Positions 26,551 through 34,341 of a stretch of DNA of 35,525 nt are shown piece after piece. The stretch spans positions 1 to 35,525 of the forward strand of contig JAFRVZ010000066.1 in assembly GCA_017438265.1 (NCBI GenBank). The letters run 5' to 3'. A program made the position numbers and the translations under genes. This DNA comes from Bacteroidales bacterium. Its GTDB lineage: Bacteria; Bacteroidota; Bacteroidia; Bacteroidales; UBA932. Numbering within the stretch: position 1 is the stretch's first letter; every line of letters begins with the position of its first letter. The notes beneath the pieces are model-generated. The model had not been told where the DNA came from, searched no databases, and saw nothing but the letters and a program-made list of their open reading frames with translations.

Positions 26551-27177
26551 TTATTCCTGTTTGTCGGAGAAGAGGCCGAAGAGCTGGGCGTCGATCATGT
26601 TCGTCACCTTCTCGAAGTCTTCGGGGCGGTTGCCGAACTTCACGTTGTCGGCGTCGATCACGAGGAGGTTGCCCTTGTAGCCCCGGATCCATTCCTCGTA
26701 GCGGTCGTTCAGACCGGTGATGTAGTCGATGCGGATGCTCTTCTCGTACTCGCGGCCGCGCTTCTGGATCTGGGAGATCAGGTTCGGGATCGAGGAGCGC
26801 AGGTAGATCAGCAGGTCCGGCGGGCTTACGAGGGACATCATCAGATCGAAGAGGTCCGAGTAGTTCTCGAAGTCGCGGGTCGACATCAGGCCCATCGCGT
26901 GGAGGTTCGGGGCGAAGATGCGGGCGTCTTCGTAGATCGTGCGGTCCTGGATGATCACGTCGCTGCTGCGGGAGATTTCCACGACGTCCTTGAAACGCTT
27001 GTTGAGGAAGTAGATCTGGAGGTTGAAGGACCAGCGCTCCATGTCCTCGTAGAAGTCGGCGAGGTACGGGTTGAAGTCCACGGATTCGAAGCGCGGCTTC
27101 CAGCCGTAGTGGGCGGCCAGCATCTTCGTGAGGGTCGTCTTTCCGCTTCCGATGTTTCCTGCGACGGCGATGTGCAT
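26551..27177 (-). CDS. Deoxynucleoside kinase, paralogue 1
   Basis: This 208-residue cytoplasmic kinase of the dCK/dGK family salvages deoxynucleosides. The P-loop GNIGSGKT is at residues 7-14, ESVDFNPYL carries the catalytic glutamate and substrate contacts, IIQDRTIYED is the DRS-like motif, and RGREYE is the LID arginine segment. Its closest relative visible here is the gene just upstream (27213-27830), with which it aligns end to end without large gaps. It has its own -7 box (TATATTTG at 27202-27209) 24 bp before the ATG. Which base it prefers cannot be told; the bacterial dAK/dGK pair of Lactobacillus is the closest described parallel. Confidence 0.92.
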   Translation of the reverse strand: MHIAVAGNIGSGKTTLTKMLAAHYGWKPRFESVDFNPYLADFYEDMERWSFNLQIYFLNKRFKDVVEISRSSDVIIQDRTIYEDARIFAPNLHAMGLMSTRDFENYSDLFDLMMSLVSPPDLLIYLRSSIPNLISQIQKRGREYEKSIRIDYITGLNDRYEEWIRGYKGNLLVIDADNVKFGNRPEDFEKVTNMIDAQLFGLFSDKQE

Positions 27178-27201
27178 ATCCTCTTAAATTATAATGGTTT
27201 G

Positions 27202-27209
27202 CAAATATA
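27202..27209 (-). promoter_or_regulatory. -7 box (TATATTTG) before deoxynucleoside kinase 1
   Basis: This is an exact TAnnTTTG match on the minus strand in the 35-bp gap between the two kinase genes, 24 bp from the ATG at 27177. The two paralogues may therefore be expressed separately. The -33 region overlaps the end of the upstream gene and has no well-placed TTTG. Confidence 0.5.
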
Positions 27210-27212
27210 ATA

Positions 27213-27830
27213 CTATTTAGGGAAAAGTCCGAACAAACGGGCGTCAATCTTGTCCGTGATGGCGTTGAAGTCCTCGGGGCGGTTCTTGAAGTCCAGTCCG
27301 TCGCCCTCGATCACGAGGACGTTGCCGGGATAGGCCCCGATCCAGCGCTCGTAGCGCTCGTTCAGGCCGGCGAGGTACTCGAGGCTGATCGCCTGCTCGT
27401 ATTCGCGGCCGCGCTGCTGGATCCGGGAGACGAGCACGGGCACGGAGGTCCGCAGGTAGATCAGCAGGTCGGGGTACTTCACGGTCGAGATCATGAGCTC
27501 GAAGAGCTGCATGTAGGTATCGAAATCGCGCTTGGAGAGGTTGCCGAGGGCGTAATTGTTGGCGGTGAAGATATAGACGCCCTCGAAGATCGTGCGGTCC
27601 TGGACGACCGTCTTCTCCGAGCGGGCGATCTCGAGCACGTCGCGGAAGCGCTGGGCGAGGAAATAGGTCTCGAGGTTGTAGGACCAGCGGGCGATGTCGG
27701 CGTAGTAGTCCTCCAGGTAGGGGTTGCCGGCGACGGACTCGTAGCGGGGCTCCCAGCCGTAATGGGCCGCGAGCATCCCGGTAAGCGTCGATTTGCCGCT
27801 GCCGATGTTTCCTGCGATTCCGATGTGCAT
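27213..27830 (-). CDS. Deoxynucleoside kinase, paralogue 2
   Basis: This 205-residue dCK/dGK-family kinase has P-loop GNIGSGKS (7-14), ESVAGNPYL with the catalytic glutamate, VVQDRTIFEG and LID RGREYE. It shares most of its sequence pattern with paralogue 1, including AAHYGW, NPYL, RW..NL..YFL and LNERYERWI. Substrate-pocket positions differ: VDFNPYL against VAGNPYL, and DRTIYED against DRTIFEG, a likely basis for different nucleoside preference. Tandem duplication is the simplest origin. A -7 box TAATTTTG ends only 4 bp before the ATG, predicting a leaderless mRNA. Confidence 0.92.
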   Translation of the reverse strand: MHIGIAGNIGSGKSTLTGMLAAHYGWEPRYESVAGNPYLEDYYADIARWSYNLETYFLAQRFRDVLEIARSEKTVVQDRTIFEGVYIFTANNYALGNLSKRDFDTYMQLFELMISTVKYPDLLIYLRTSVPVLVSRIQQRGREYEQAISLEYLAGLNERYERWIGAYPGNVLVIEGDGLDFKNRPEDFNAITDKIDARLFGLFPK

Positions 27831-27834
27831 ATCG

Positions 27835-27842
27835 CAAAATTA
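27835..27842 (-). promoter_or_regulatory. -7 box (TAATTTTG) of deoxynucleoside kinase 2
   Basis: This is an exact TAnnTTTG match on the minus strand with only 4 bases between the box and the ATG at 27830. No -33 TTTG is found at the usual distance. Together with 27857-27864 it makes a compact divergent promoter region of 53 bp. Confidence 0.5.
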
Positions 27843-27856
27843 AGAAAAGGTTTTCG

Positions 27857-27864
27857 TATTTTTG
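27857..27864 (+). promoter_or_regulatory. -7 box (TATTTTTG) of the MBL-uvrA operon
   Basis: This is an exact TAnnTTTG match, 19 bp before the ATG at 27884. It lies 14 bp from the opposing kinase box, so both promoters cannot be occupied at once. Confidence 0.5.
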
Positions 27865-27883
27865 TGGACAGTTTCTCAATTCG

Positions 27884-28576
27884 ATGTTGAATATCGCCGT
27901 TTTTGTCTGCAACCCGTTCCGGGAGCGCTGCATGCTGGTCTGGGACCGGGGGCCGGGGGCCGTGATCGTGGATCCCGGTTTCTGCCGTCCGGAGGAGCGG
28001 GATGCGCTGTACGCGTGCGTGGAGCGGGAAAAGCTGCAGCCGGAGGCGATCCTGCTGACGCATACCCACTTCGACCATGTCCTCGGCGCGGCGGAGTGTG
28101 CCGCCCGTTTCGGCATCCCCGCGTACCTCCACCCCGACGACCGCGCCCGCCTGCAGGAATACGCGGCGATGGCGGCCCCCTTCCAAATCCCGGCCGCGGA
28201 GACGGACTTCCCGGTGCGGGACGTCGCGGACGGGGAGACGCTCGCGCTGGCGGGGATGGCGTTCGAGGTCATCCATACCCCCGGACATACCCCCGGCGGC
28301 GTCTGCTACTACTGCCGCGCCGCGGGCGACCTCTTCAGCGGGGACACGCTCTTCGCGGGCTCGATCGGCCGCTCCGACCTCCCCGGCGGGGACTATGACC
28401 GCGAGATCGTCTCCATCATGGAGAAGCTGATGCCCCTGCCCGGCGAAACGCGGGTCCACCCCGGCCACGGCGGCGACACCACGATCGGTGCGGAGCGCGC
28501 CGGCAACCCTTTCCTGCAGCCCTTCAACGAAGTGGACGCAGACGGCAACGTAGACGGAATCTCCATCGATGGATAA
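27884..28576 (+). CDS. MBL-fold metallo-hydrolase (glyoxalase II-like)
   Basis: This 230-residue cytoplasmic hydrolase has the metallo-beta-lactamase metal site: THTHFDH at residues 59-65 (H60, H62, D64, H65), H135 in HTPGHTPGG, D154 in FSGDTLF and H195 in VHPGHGG. All seven ligands of a binuclear site are present. The arrangement and length fit the small glyoxalase-II-like/YcbL group found widely in bacteria; the C-terminal glutathione-binding domain of true GloB is missing, so the thioester substrate is uncertain. Its last 8 bases overlap the start of uvrA, so the two are probably translationally coupled. Confidence 0.92.
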   Translation: MLNIAVFVCNPFRERCMLVWDRGPGAVIVDPGFCRPEERDALYACVEREKLQPEAILLTHTHFDHVLGAAECAARFGIPAYLHPDDRARLQEYAAMAAPFQIPAAETDFPVRDVADGETLALAGMAFEVIHTPGHTPGGVCYYCRAAGDLFSGDTLFAGSIGRSDLPGGDYDREIVSIMEKLMPLPGETRVHPGHGGDTTIGAERAGNPFLQPFNEVDADGNVDGISIDG

Positions 28577-31316
28577 TTTTCTCGAAATCCAGGGGGCCAG
28601 GGCCCATAACCTCCGGAATGTGGACGTCCGCATCCCGCGGGACCGCTTCGTCGTCGTGACCGGCGTCAGCGGCAGCGGCAAGAGCTCCCTCGCCTTCGAC
28701 ACCATCTACGCGGAGGGCCAGCGCCGCTACATGAACACGCTCTCCCCCTACGCGAAGCACTTCATGGGCATCCTCGAGAAACCGCAGGTCGAAAACATCG
28801 AGGGCCTCAGCCCGATCATCGCGATCGAGCAGAAGACGACCGGCAACAATCCCCGCTCGACGGTGGGGACCATCACGGAGATCTACGACTTCCTCCGCCT
28901 GCTCTATGCGCGGGCGTCGCGCGCCTACTCCCCCGAGACCGGCCGCGAGATGGTCCGCTACACCGACGAGCAGATCGTCAGCCTGATCCTGGAGCAGTTC
29001 GCGGGCCGGAAGTGCCTGCTGCTCGCGCCGCTCGTGCGCGGCCGCAAAGGCCACTACCGTGACCTGTTCGACAGCCTGCGGAAGCGCGGCTATACCCAGG
29101 TCCGCATCGACGGGGAGCTCGAAGACCTCGGCGCCGTCGATTCCGTGGACCGCTACAAGCCCCATTTCATCGAGGCGGTGGTCGACAAGCTCAAGCCCCG
29201 CGAGGGCGACGGGCGGCGGGTGCACGACTCCGTGCTCGCCGCGCTCGGCCTCGGCAAGGGGGCGGTCGCGCTGCTCGACATGGAAAGCGGCGCGATCCAC
29301 CACTACTCGAAGCACCTCGTCGACCCGGAGAGCGGCATCTCGCTCCGCGAGCCCGCGCCGCACTCCTTCTCCTTCAACTCCCCGGAAGGCTACTGCCCGT
29401 ACTGCAAGGGCCTCGGGATGGTCGTGGACGTGAATCTCGACACCATCATCCCGGACCGCTCCCTGAGCATCGCGGAAGGCGGCATCGTCCCGCTGGGCAA
29501 AGTCCGGGAAAACCGCAAGTTCGACACCCTCCGGGCCATCGCCCGCAAGTATAACTTCTCGCTCTACGACCCGATCGCCGCGATTCCGGACGAGGCCGTG
29601 GCCCTCGTGGTTTTCGGATCCGACGATTTCTTCCGGATCGGCGACGGCCCCTCGTCGGAAATGGTGACCTGGGGCGGCATCGTGGACGACATCGAAGACA
29701 AGGTCGTCTGCCCGGAATGCCACGGGACGCGCCTGAACCACGAGGCGGAGTGCTTCCGCATCGACGGAAAGACGATTTCGGAGGTCTCCGCGATGGAGAT
29801 CACGGCGCTCGCGCAGTGGATTTCCGCGCTCCCGGAGAAGCTCTCGGAGCGCGAGCGCAACATCGCCCGCGACATCCTCAAGGAGCTCGGCGACCGCGTC
29901 CGCTTCCTCCTCGACGTCGGCCTGAACTACCTGACCCTCGACCGCCCGACGGGGACGCTCTCCGGCGGCGAAAGCCAGCGCATCCGCCTCGCGACCCAGA
30001 TCGGCTCGAAACTCGTCGGCGTGATGTACATCCTCGACGAGCCCTCGATCGGCCTCCACCAGCGCGACAACCGCAAGCTGATCAACTCCCTGCGGAAACT
30101 CCGCGACGGCGGCAACTCCATCATCGTCGTCGAACACGACGCCGAGACGATGCACGCCGCGGACTGGATCGTGGATGTCGGTCCGGGGGCGGGCGCGGAC
30201 GGCGGGCGGATCTGCTACAGCGGCCCCGCCGACGCGATCGGCGGCGTCGCGGGATCGCTCACGCTGGAGTACCTCCGCGGCGAGCGCAGCATCCCCGTCC
30301 CCGCCGTCCGCCGCCCCGGCAACGGCCTGACCCTCGAGCTCCTCGGCGCCCGCGGCAACAACCTCAAGAACATCGATGTGACCTTCCCCCTCGGCACGTT
30401 CATCGGCATCGCCGGCGTCAGCGGCAGCGGCAAGAGCTCCCTCATCAACGAGACCCTCGTGCCCATCCTGAAGGCCCGCCTGACCCGCGCGAAGCAGAAG
30501 CCCCTCCCCTACCGCGCCCTGAACGGCGCGAAGAACGTCGACAAGCTCATCGAAGTCGACCAGAGTCCCATCGGCCGCTCCCCCCGCAGCAACCCCGCGA
30601 CCTTCACCGGCGTCTTCAGCGACATCCGCCAGCTCTTCGAGGACACCCCGGACGCGAAGGTCCGCGGTTTCAAGGCCGGCCGCTTCTCCTTCAACGTCGC
30701 CGGCGGCCGCTGCGAGGCCTGCAACGGCGCGGGCATCAAGGTCATCGAGATGAACTTCCTGCCCTCCGTGAACGTGGTCTGCGACGAGTGCCGCGGCCGC
30801 CGCTACAAGGAGGACACCCTCGCCGTGAAGTTCAAGGGCAAGAGCATCAGCGACGTGCTCGACATGCCGATCGCCGAGGCGTACGAATTCTTCCGCAACG
30901 TACCGGCAATCGCCCGCAAGCTGGGCGCGCTCGTCGACGTCGGCCTCGGCTACGTCCAGCTCGGCCAGTCCGCCGTGACCCTCTCCGGCGGCGAGAGCCA
31001 GCGGATGAAGCTCGCCGCCGAGCTGTTCCGCAAGGACACCGGCGACACGCTCTACATCCTCGACGAACCGACGACCGGCCTCCACTCCGAAGACATCAAG
31101 GTCCTCCTCGGCGTACTCCAAAAGCTGGTGGACCAGGGAAATACCGTTATCATCATCGAGCACAACCTGGATGTGCTCAAGAGTGTCGACTACATCATCG
31201 ACCTGGGACCGGAAGGCGGTGCCGCCGGCGGCCGTGTGGTTGCACAGGGTACCCCCGAGCAGCTTGCGGCGGATCCCCGTTCCGTGACCGGGCCTTATTT
31301 AAAAGAAGTGCTATGA
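28569..31316 (+). CDS. uvrA: Excinuclease ABC subunit A
   Basis: This 915-residue DNA-damage sensor of nucleotide excision repair has two ABC modules. The first has [14 protein letters not shown] near the N-terminus and signature [12 protein letters not shown]; the second has [14 protein letters not shown] near residue 618 and [12 protein letters not shown], each followed by a Walker B ILDEP(S/T). Zinc finger 2 is a perfect CX2CX19CX2C (CEAC...CDEC), essential for DNA binding in E. coli UvrA. The first zinc module keeps both Cys pairs (CPYC, CPEC) with a somewhat shorter insertion than E. coli, which partly explains the length (~940 is usual). The UvrB-binding region after the first Walker A is retained, so this is the canonical repair form. 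Its stop overlaps the next ATG. Confidence 0.97.
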   Translation: MDNFLEIQGARAHNLRNVDVRIPRDRFVVVTGVSGSGKSSLAFDTIYAEGQRRYMNTLSPYAKHFMGILEKPQVENIEGLSPIIAIEQKTTGNNPRSTVGTITEIYDFLRLLYARASRAYSPETGREMVRYTDEQIVSLILEQFAGRKCLLLAPLVRGRKGHYRDLFDSLRKRGYTQVRIDGELEDLGAVDSVDRYKPHFIEAVVDKLKPREGDGRRVHDSVLAALGLGKGAVALLDMESGAIHHYSKHLVDPESGISLREPAPHSFSFNSPEGYCPYCKGLGMVVDVNLDTIIPDRSLSIAEGGIVPLGKVRENRKFDTLRAIARKYNFSLYDPIAAIPDEAVALVVFGSDDFFRIGDGPSSEMVTWGGIVDDIEDKVVCPECHGTRLNHEAECFRIDGKTISEVSAMEITALAQWISALPEKLSERERNIARDILKELGDRVRFLLDVGLNYLTLDRPTGTLSGGESQRIRLATQIGSKLVGVMYILDEPSIGLHQRDNRKLINSLRKLRDGGNSIIVVEHDAETMHAADWIVDVGPGAGADGGRICYSGPADAIGGVAGSLTLEYLRGERSIPVPAVRRPGNGLTLELLGARGNNLKNIDVTFPLGTFIGIAGVSGSGKSSLINETLVPILKARLTRAKQKPLPYRALNGAKNVDKLIEVDQSPIGRSPRSNPATFTGVFSDIRQLFEDTPDAKVRGFKAGRFSFNVAGGRCEACNGAGIKVIEMNFLPSVNVVCDECRGRRYKEDTLAVKFKGKSISDVLDMPIAEAYEFFRNVPAIARKLGALVDVGLGYVQLGQSAVTLSGGESQRMKLAAELFRKDTGDTLYILDEPTTGLHSEDIKVLLGVLQKLVDQGNTVIIIEHNLDVLKSVDYIIDLGPEGGAAGGRVVAQGTPEQLAADPRSVTGPYLKEVL

Positions 31317-32305
31317 CCAAAATTGAAGCGGCGCGCTACGAGTACAAGGACTGGTGCAGCGCCATCGGCATCGAAACGCTGGAAGCCGTGAACGAAACCT
31401 TCCGCAGCGGCAGAGGCATCGACCTCATCAACCTGTGCGAAGCCCGCCAGGAGCGCAAGTATGCGGAGATCGCCAACCAGATTTCCTACCGCCACCGCAA
31501 GAAACCCATCATCATGATCTCGGGCCCCTCGTCGAGCGGCAAGACCTCCTCGTCCCTGCGGATCGCGCAGCAGTGCCGCGTCCTCGGCCTGACGCCGAAG
31601 GTCATCGAGCTCGACAACTACTTCCTCCCCCGCGAACTGACCCCGCGGGACGAGAAAGGCGAGCTGGATTTCGAAGTGCTCGAAGCGATGGACATCGAGC
31701 GGCTGAACCGGGACCTCAACGCCCTGCTCGGCGGGGAGACGGTCGAACCGCCGAAATTCGACTTCGTCACGGGGCACCCCGCCCCCTCCGGCAAGCCGAT
31801 GCAGCTGGAGCAGAACGACATCCTGCTGATGGAAGGCATCCACGCCCTGAATCCGGCGCTGACCCCCGCGGTCGACCAGGCCAAGATCTTCCGCATCTAC
31901 ATCTCCGCGCTCTCCTCGCTGCCGGGCGGCGAGAAGGTCCACAATTCGACCACCGACAAGCGCCTGCTGCGCCGCATCGTGCGGGACAACCGCACGCGCG
32001 GCATCTCCCCCGAAGACACCCTCCTGCGCTGGCCCAGCGTCCGCCGCGGCGAAGAGCGCAACATCTTCCCCTACGAGGAGAACGCCGACGTGGTCTTCAA
32101 CTCCTCGACCCTGTACGACGTGCCGGTCCTGAAGTACTACGCGGAGCCGCTGCTGGAAGGGATCGCCGAGTCCTCCCCCGCCTACGAAAAGGCCCGCGCG
32201 CTCGTCGCGTTCCTCTCCCAGGTCGTCGCCATCCGCCCGGCGGAAATCGCCGCGATCCCGCCGACCAGCATCATGCGTGAATTCATCGGCGGACAAACCC
32301 TGTAG
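31313..32305 (+). CDS. Uridine-kinase-like P-loop nucleoside kinase, kinase domain only
   Basis: This 330-residue protein has Walker A GPSSSGKTSS near residues 70-79, the LDNYFLPRELTPRDE substrate segment and ILLMEGIHALN (Walker B-like), matching the phosphoribulokinase/uridine kinase family. In many Bacteroidota and Thermotogales the related enzyme is ~550 residues with N-terminal TGS and threonyl-tRNA-synthetase-like second additional domains. Here the protein starts at about the linker before the kinase domain, so those domains are missing. The ATG is fixed by its ATGA overlap with the uvrA stop; upstream sequence in this frame lies within uvrA and is not domain-like. The likely reaction is phosphorylation of uridine, cytidine or another nucleoside. 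It is 3 bp from the EamA gene. Confidence 0.85.
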   Translation: MTKIEAARYEYKDWCSAIGIETLEAVNETFRSGRGIDLINLCEARQERKYAEIANQISYRHRKKPIIMISGPSSSGKTSSSLRIAQQCRVLGLTPKVIELDNYFLPRELTPRDEKGELDFEVLEAMDIERLNRDLNALLGGETVEPPKFDFVTGHPAPSGKPMQLEQNDILLMEGIHALNPALTPAVDQAKIFRIYISALSSLPGGEKVHNSTTDKRLLRRIVRDNRTRGISPEDTLLRWPSVRRGEERNIFPYEENADVVFNSSTLYDVPVLKYYAEPLLEGIAESSPAYEKARALVAFLSQVVAIRPAEIAAIPPTSIMREFIGGQTL

Positions 32306-32308
32306 CCT

Positions 32309-33157
32309 ATGTGGATCTGGACAACCATCCTGTCGGCCCTGTTCCTCGGCCTGTACGACGTCTTCAAGAAGCAGTCCCTGCAGAAGAACGACGTGCTGCA
32401 GGTCCTGCTCTGCACGACGGGCCTCTCGACCCTGCTGCTGAGCCCCTGGCTCTCCGCCGGGCCCTGGCAGGACCACCTGAAGCTGTTCCTCAAGGCCATC
32501 CTGGTCTCGGCTTCCTGGATTTCCGGCCTCTACGGCATCAAGCTGCTGCCGCTGACGACCGCCTCGACGATCAAGGCCACGCGGCCCGTCTTCGTGCTCG
32601 CGTTCTCCATGCTCCTCTTCGGGGAGCGGCTGAACGGCTGGCAGTGGGTCGGCAGCATCCTCGCCATCGTCGCGCTGTACCTGCTCAGCCTGTCGAGCCG
32701 CAAGGAGGGAATCCGCTTCTCGACCAGCAAGGGCATCCTCTTCATGGCGGTCTCCGTGCTCGCCGGCTCCGCCAGCGCGCTGTATGACAAGCACATCATC
32801 GCCTCGATGGAGCCGCTCTTCGTCCAGAGCTGGTGCAATTTCTACATTACACTGATCCTGGCGCTGTTCGTGCTGGCCCAGTGGCTGCGGAACAGGGAGA
32901 ACTTCCGCGCCTTCCGCTTCGACTGGGTGCTCCTGGCCATCGCCGTCCTGATCGTCATCGCCGACTTCCTGTACTTCTATTCCCTGAAGCAGGAAGGCGC
33001 GATGATCTCCATCATCTCGATGGTGCGGCGCAGCTCCGTCCTGGTCCCCTTCCTCTTCGGCATCTTCCGCTACAAGGAAAAGAGCATCCGCGGCAAGGTG
33101 GCGGCCCTCGTCACCCTCCTCGCCGCCATGGCCCTCCTCGTTTTCGGCACCGCCTGA
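32309..33157 (+). CDS. EamA/DMT-superfamily transporter
   Basis: This 282-residue inner-membrane protein has about ten hydrophobic helices arranged as two EamA repeats (residues ~1-130 and ~140-282). Each repeat has the typical end: 'STIKATRPVFVLAFSMLLFGERLNGWQWVGSILAIVALYLL' features in the first and 'SMVRRSSVLVPFLFGIFRYKEKS' in the second. Such transporters export or import small metabolites such as amino acids or nucleotide sugars; no substrate is implied. It follows the nucleoside kinase by 3 bp and is the last gene of the MBL-uvrA-kinase-EamA unit. A 112-bp palindromic element starts 42 bp after its stop and its hairpin could end the transcript. Confidence 0.88.
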   Translation: MWIWTTILSALFLGLYDVFKKQSLQKNDVLQVLLCTTGLSTLLLSPWLSAGPWQDHLKLFLKAILVSASWISGLYGIKLLPLTTASTIKATRPVFVLAFSMLLFGERLNGWQWVGSILAIVALYLLSLSSRKEGIRFSTSKGILFMAVSVLAGSASALYDKHIIASMEPLFVQSWCNFYITLILALFVLAQWLRNRENFRAFRFDWVLLAIAVLIVIADFLYFYSLKQEGAMISIISMVRRSSVLVPFLFGIFRYKEKSIRGKVAALVTLLAAMALLVFGTA

Positions 33158-33198
33158 CCCGCATGGCCATAGGCTTCCGTCCCGCCCCGCCCGGCAGC

Positions 33199-33310
33199 CG
33201 CTGCCACGCAAGTCGCTGATATGCGGGGATTTAAATAGAACAGAAGTGCCCAATTTCGGGCACTTCTGTTCTATTGATTCCGCTGATTCTCAACGCTTTG
33301 CGTTGCAGGT
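33199..33310. repeat. 112-bp palindromic element, copy 1
   Basis: The left end CGCTGCCACGCAAG pairs with a degenerate right end (TTGCGTTGCAG, 33298-33308). The central stem 33234-33251 / 33258-33275 is 18 bp and perfect with a 6-base loop (AATTTC), midpoint 33254.5. The left 53 bases (33199-33251) match the reverse complement of 35341-35393 at 51 of 53 positions. Outside the left end is a C-rich tract (G-rich on the other strand). It lies between convergent genes and may act as a two-way terminator as well. Confidence 0.9.
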
Positions 33311-33325
33311 GTCAGAGCGAAGAGA

Positions 33326-33362
33326 GATTTCTCGACTTCGCTGTGCTTCGCTCGAAATGACA
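33326..33362 (-). repeat. Dispersed short repeat beside the RAYT gene
   Basis: GATTTCTCGACTTCGCTGTG followed by CTTCGCTCGAAATGACA is the TTTCGAG-type variant of the dispersed repeat, like 24419-24502. It sits 39 bp beyond the RAYT stop codon and 15 bp from the 112-bp element. Confidence 0.75.
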
Positions 33363-33401
33363 AAGGGCGGCAGCGAGCGTGGGCCAGCTGCGCGGCAGCG
33401 G

Positions 33402-34277
33402 CTACTTAAGATGGAAGAAACGGCGGATCTGGTCCCGGGACGGGTTTACCAGCCGCGTCAGCTGGCGGATCAGCTGGTTCTTCTCCCTGTAGTCCATCGT
33501 CTCATAATTGACGCCGCTGTACCCGAGCTTCTCCGCGGCGGCCGCCATTTTCATATAGCGGGAATGGTCTTCGTATTCCTCCGCCAGATCATATTCCGAC
33601 CCGGCTGTGGACTTCAACGCCAGAACCAGGTTCTCGTGATTCCCGTACAATTGGTCCAACGACTTATAATCCAGAAAGTTATACTTACTGACAATGTAGT
33701 CCGTCAGCTGCTCCGTCTCCACTTCGTCCAGCCCGGCGAACAGACTGCGCAGGACAGTGTAGTTCAGGAACCAGCCGCAGGAGTAACAGTAATCCACCCG
33801 GCTCATCGCCTTTCTCATCCGGCCGCTGCGGTACTCCCGGTAAATCCGCTCCGAAAAGGGATTCCGGCAATCCCGGTATGCAAGCAGACTCCATCTGTAC
33901 TCGGGCGCCGATTCAAACATCCGCCCGGCGACACAGTTGTTGAAGATGTAGGCCACATTCCCGAGGATGATCTTCGCGCCCGTCTTTTTTGAACGGCCAT
34001 ACGGACTGTCCAGCAGCGGACCGGTGCGCCGGTAATCCTGGTTGTACTGGCTGACGAGCGTACCGTTGAGCCTGCGCTGGAATCGCTCAAGCTCCCGGGA
34101 AAGAATATCGGCAAAACCGGCGTGCGTGTGATTGAACATCGGGGAGAAGGCGACGACGCGAAGATTCATCTCCCTGGAAATGACGCTGAAGAGGGTAAAA
34201 TGGACCAGGTAATCTTCCCGGCGGTAAAAGAGGCCCCAGCCGTGGATGCCCCGTTGATAGACGTGGATCGTTTTCAT
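33402..34277 (-). CDS. RAYT-like HUH/Y1 transposase (REP-associated tyrosine transposase)
   Basis: This 291-residue protein opens MKTIHVYQRGIHGWGLFYRREDYLVHF, the Y1-transposase N-terminus seen in RAYTs. The metal-binding HUH pair is in SPMFNHTHAGF (H50, H52). The downstream helix VAYIFNNCVAGRM followed by EYRWSLLAY corresponds to the RAYT 'YIHxNPVRAG...YxWSS' block, making Y110 the likely nucleophile. The C-terminal ~150 residues (QLTDYIVSKYNFLDYKSLDQLYG and on) are an extension I recall from Bacteroidota members only. The gene looks intact, with no frameshift, and is visibly less GC-rich than its neighbours, suggesting acquisition. Unlike IS200/IS605 transposases, RAYTs act on repeated palindromes elsewhere in the genome; two 112-bp palindromes bracket this gene and the next. 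Confidence 0.88.
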   Translation of the reverse strand: MKTIHVYQRGIHGWGLFYRREDYLVHFTLFSVISREMNLRVVAFSPMFNHTHAGFADILSRELERFQRRLNGTLVSQYNQDYRRTGPLLDSPYGRSKKTGAKIILGNVAYIFNNCVAGRMFESAPEYRWSLLAYRDCRNPFSERIYREYRSGRMRKAMSRVDYCYSCGWFLNYTVLRSLFAGLDEVETEQLTDYIVSKYNFLDYKSLDQLYGNHENLVLALKSTAGSEYDLAEEYEDHSRYMKMAAAAEKLGYSGVNYETMDYREKNQLIRQLTRLVNPSRDQIRRFFHLK

Positions 34278-34290
34278 AGCGAATCAAGTT

Positions 34291-34309
34291 TAAGTCGGTA
34301 CACAAGGTA
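34291..34309. promoter_or_regulatory. Direct repeat in the RAYT/phosphoesterase divergent promoter region
   Basis: GGTACACAAGGTACAC is a 7-bp direct repeat (GGTACAC) with a 9-bp period inside the 64-bp gap between divergent starts. A TAAACTTG near-match to the -7 box lies next to it on the minus strand for the RAYT gene. It could be a binding site for a regulator or for the RAYT itself. Confidence 0.4.
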
Positions 34310-34320
34310 CACATTTTTGT

Positions 34321-34328
34321 TATCTTTG
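34321..34328 (+). promoter_or_regulatory. -7 box (TATCTTTG) of the phosphoesterase gene
   Basis: This is an exact TAnnTTTG match, 13 bp before the ATG at 34342, giving a very short leader. No -33 TTTG is present at the standard distance. Confidence 0.5.
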
Positions 34329-34341
34329 AAAAAAAAGAGCG

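Noticed and set aside
29717..31312. Extension of the nucleoside kinase frame back into uvrA
   Set aside because: The extra ~530 residues are Arg/Pro-rich shadow sequence of uvrA; there is no TGS or SAD domain in it.
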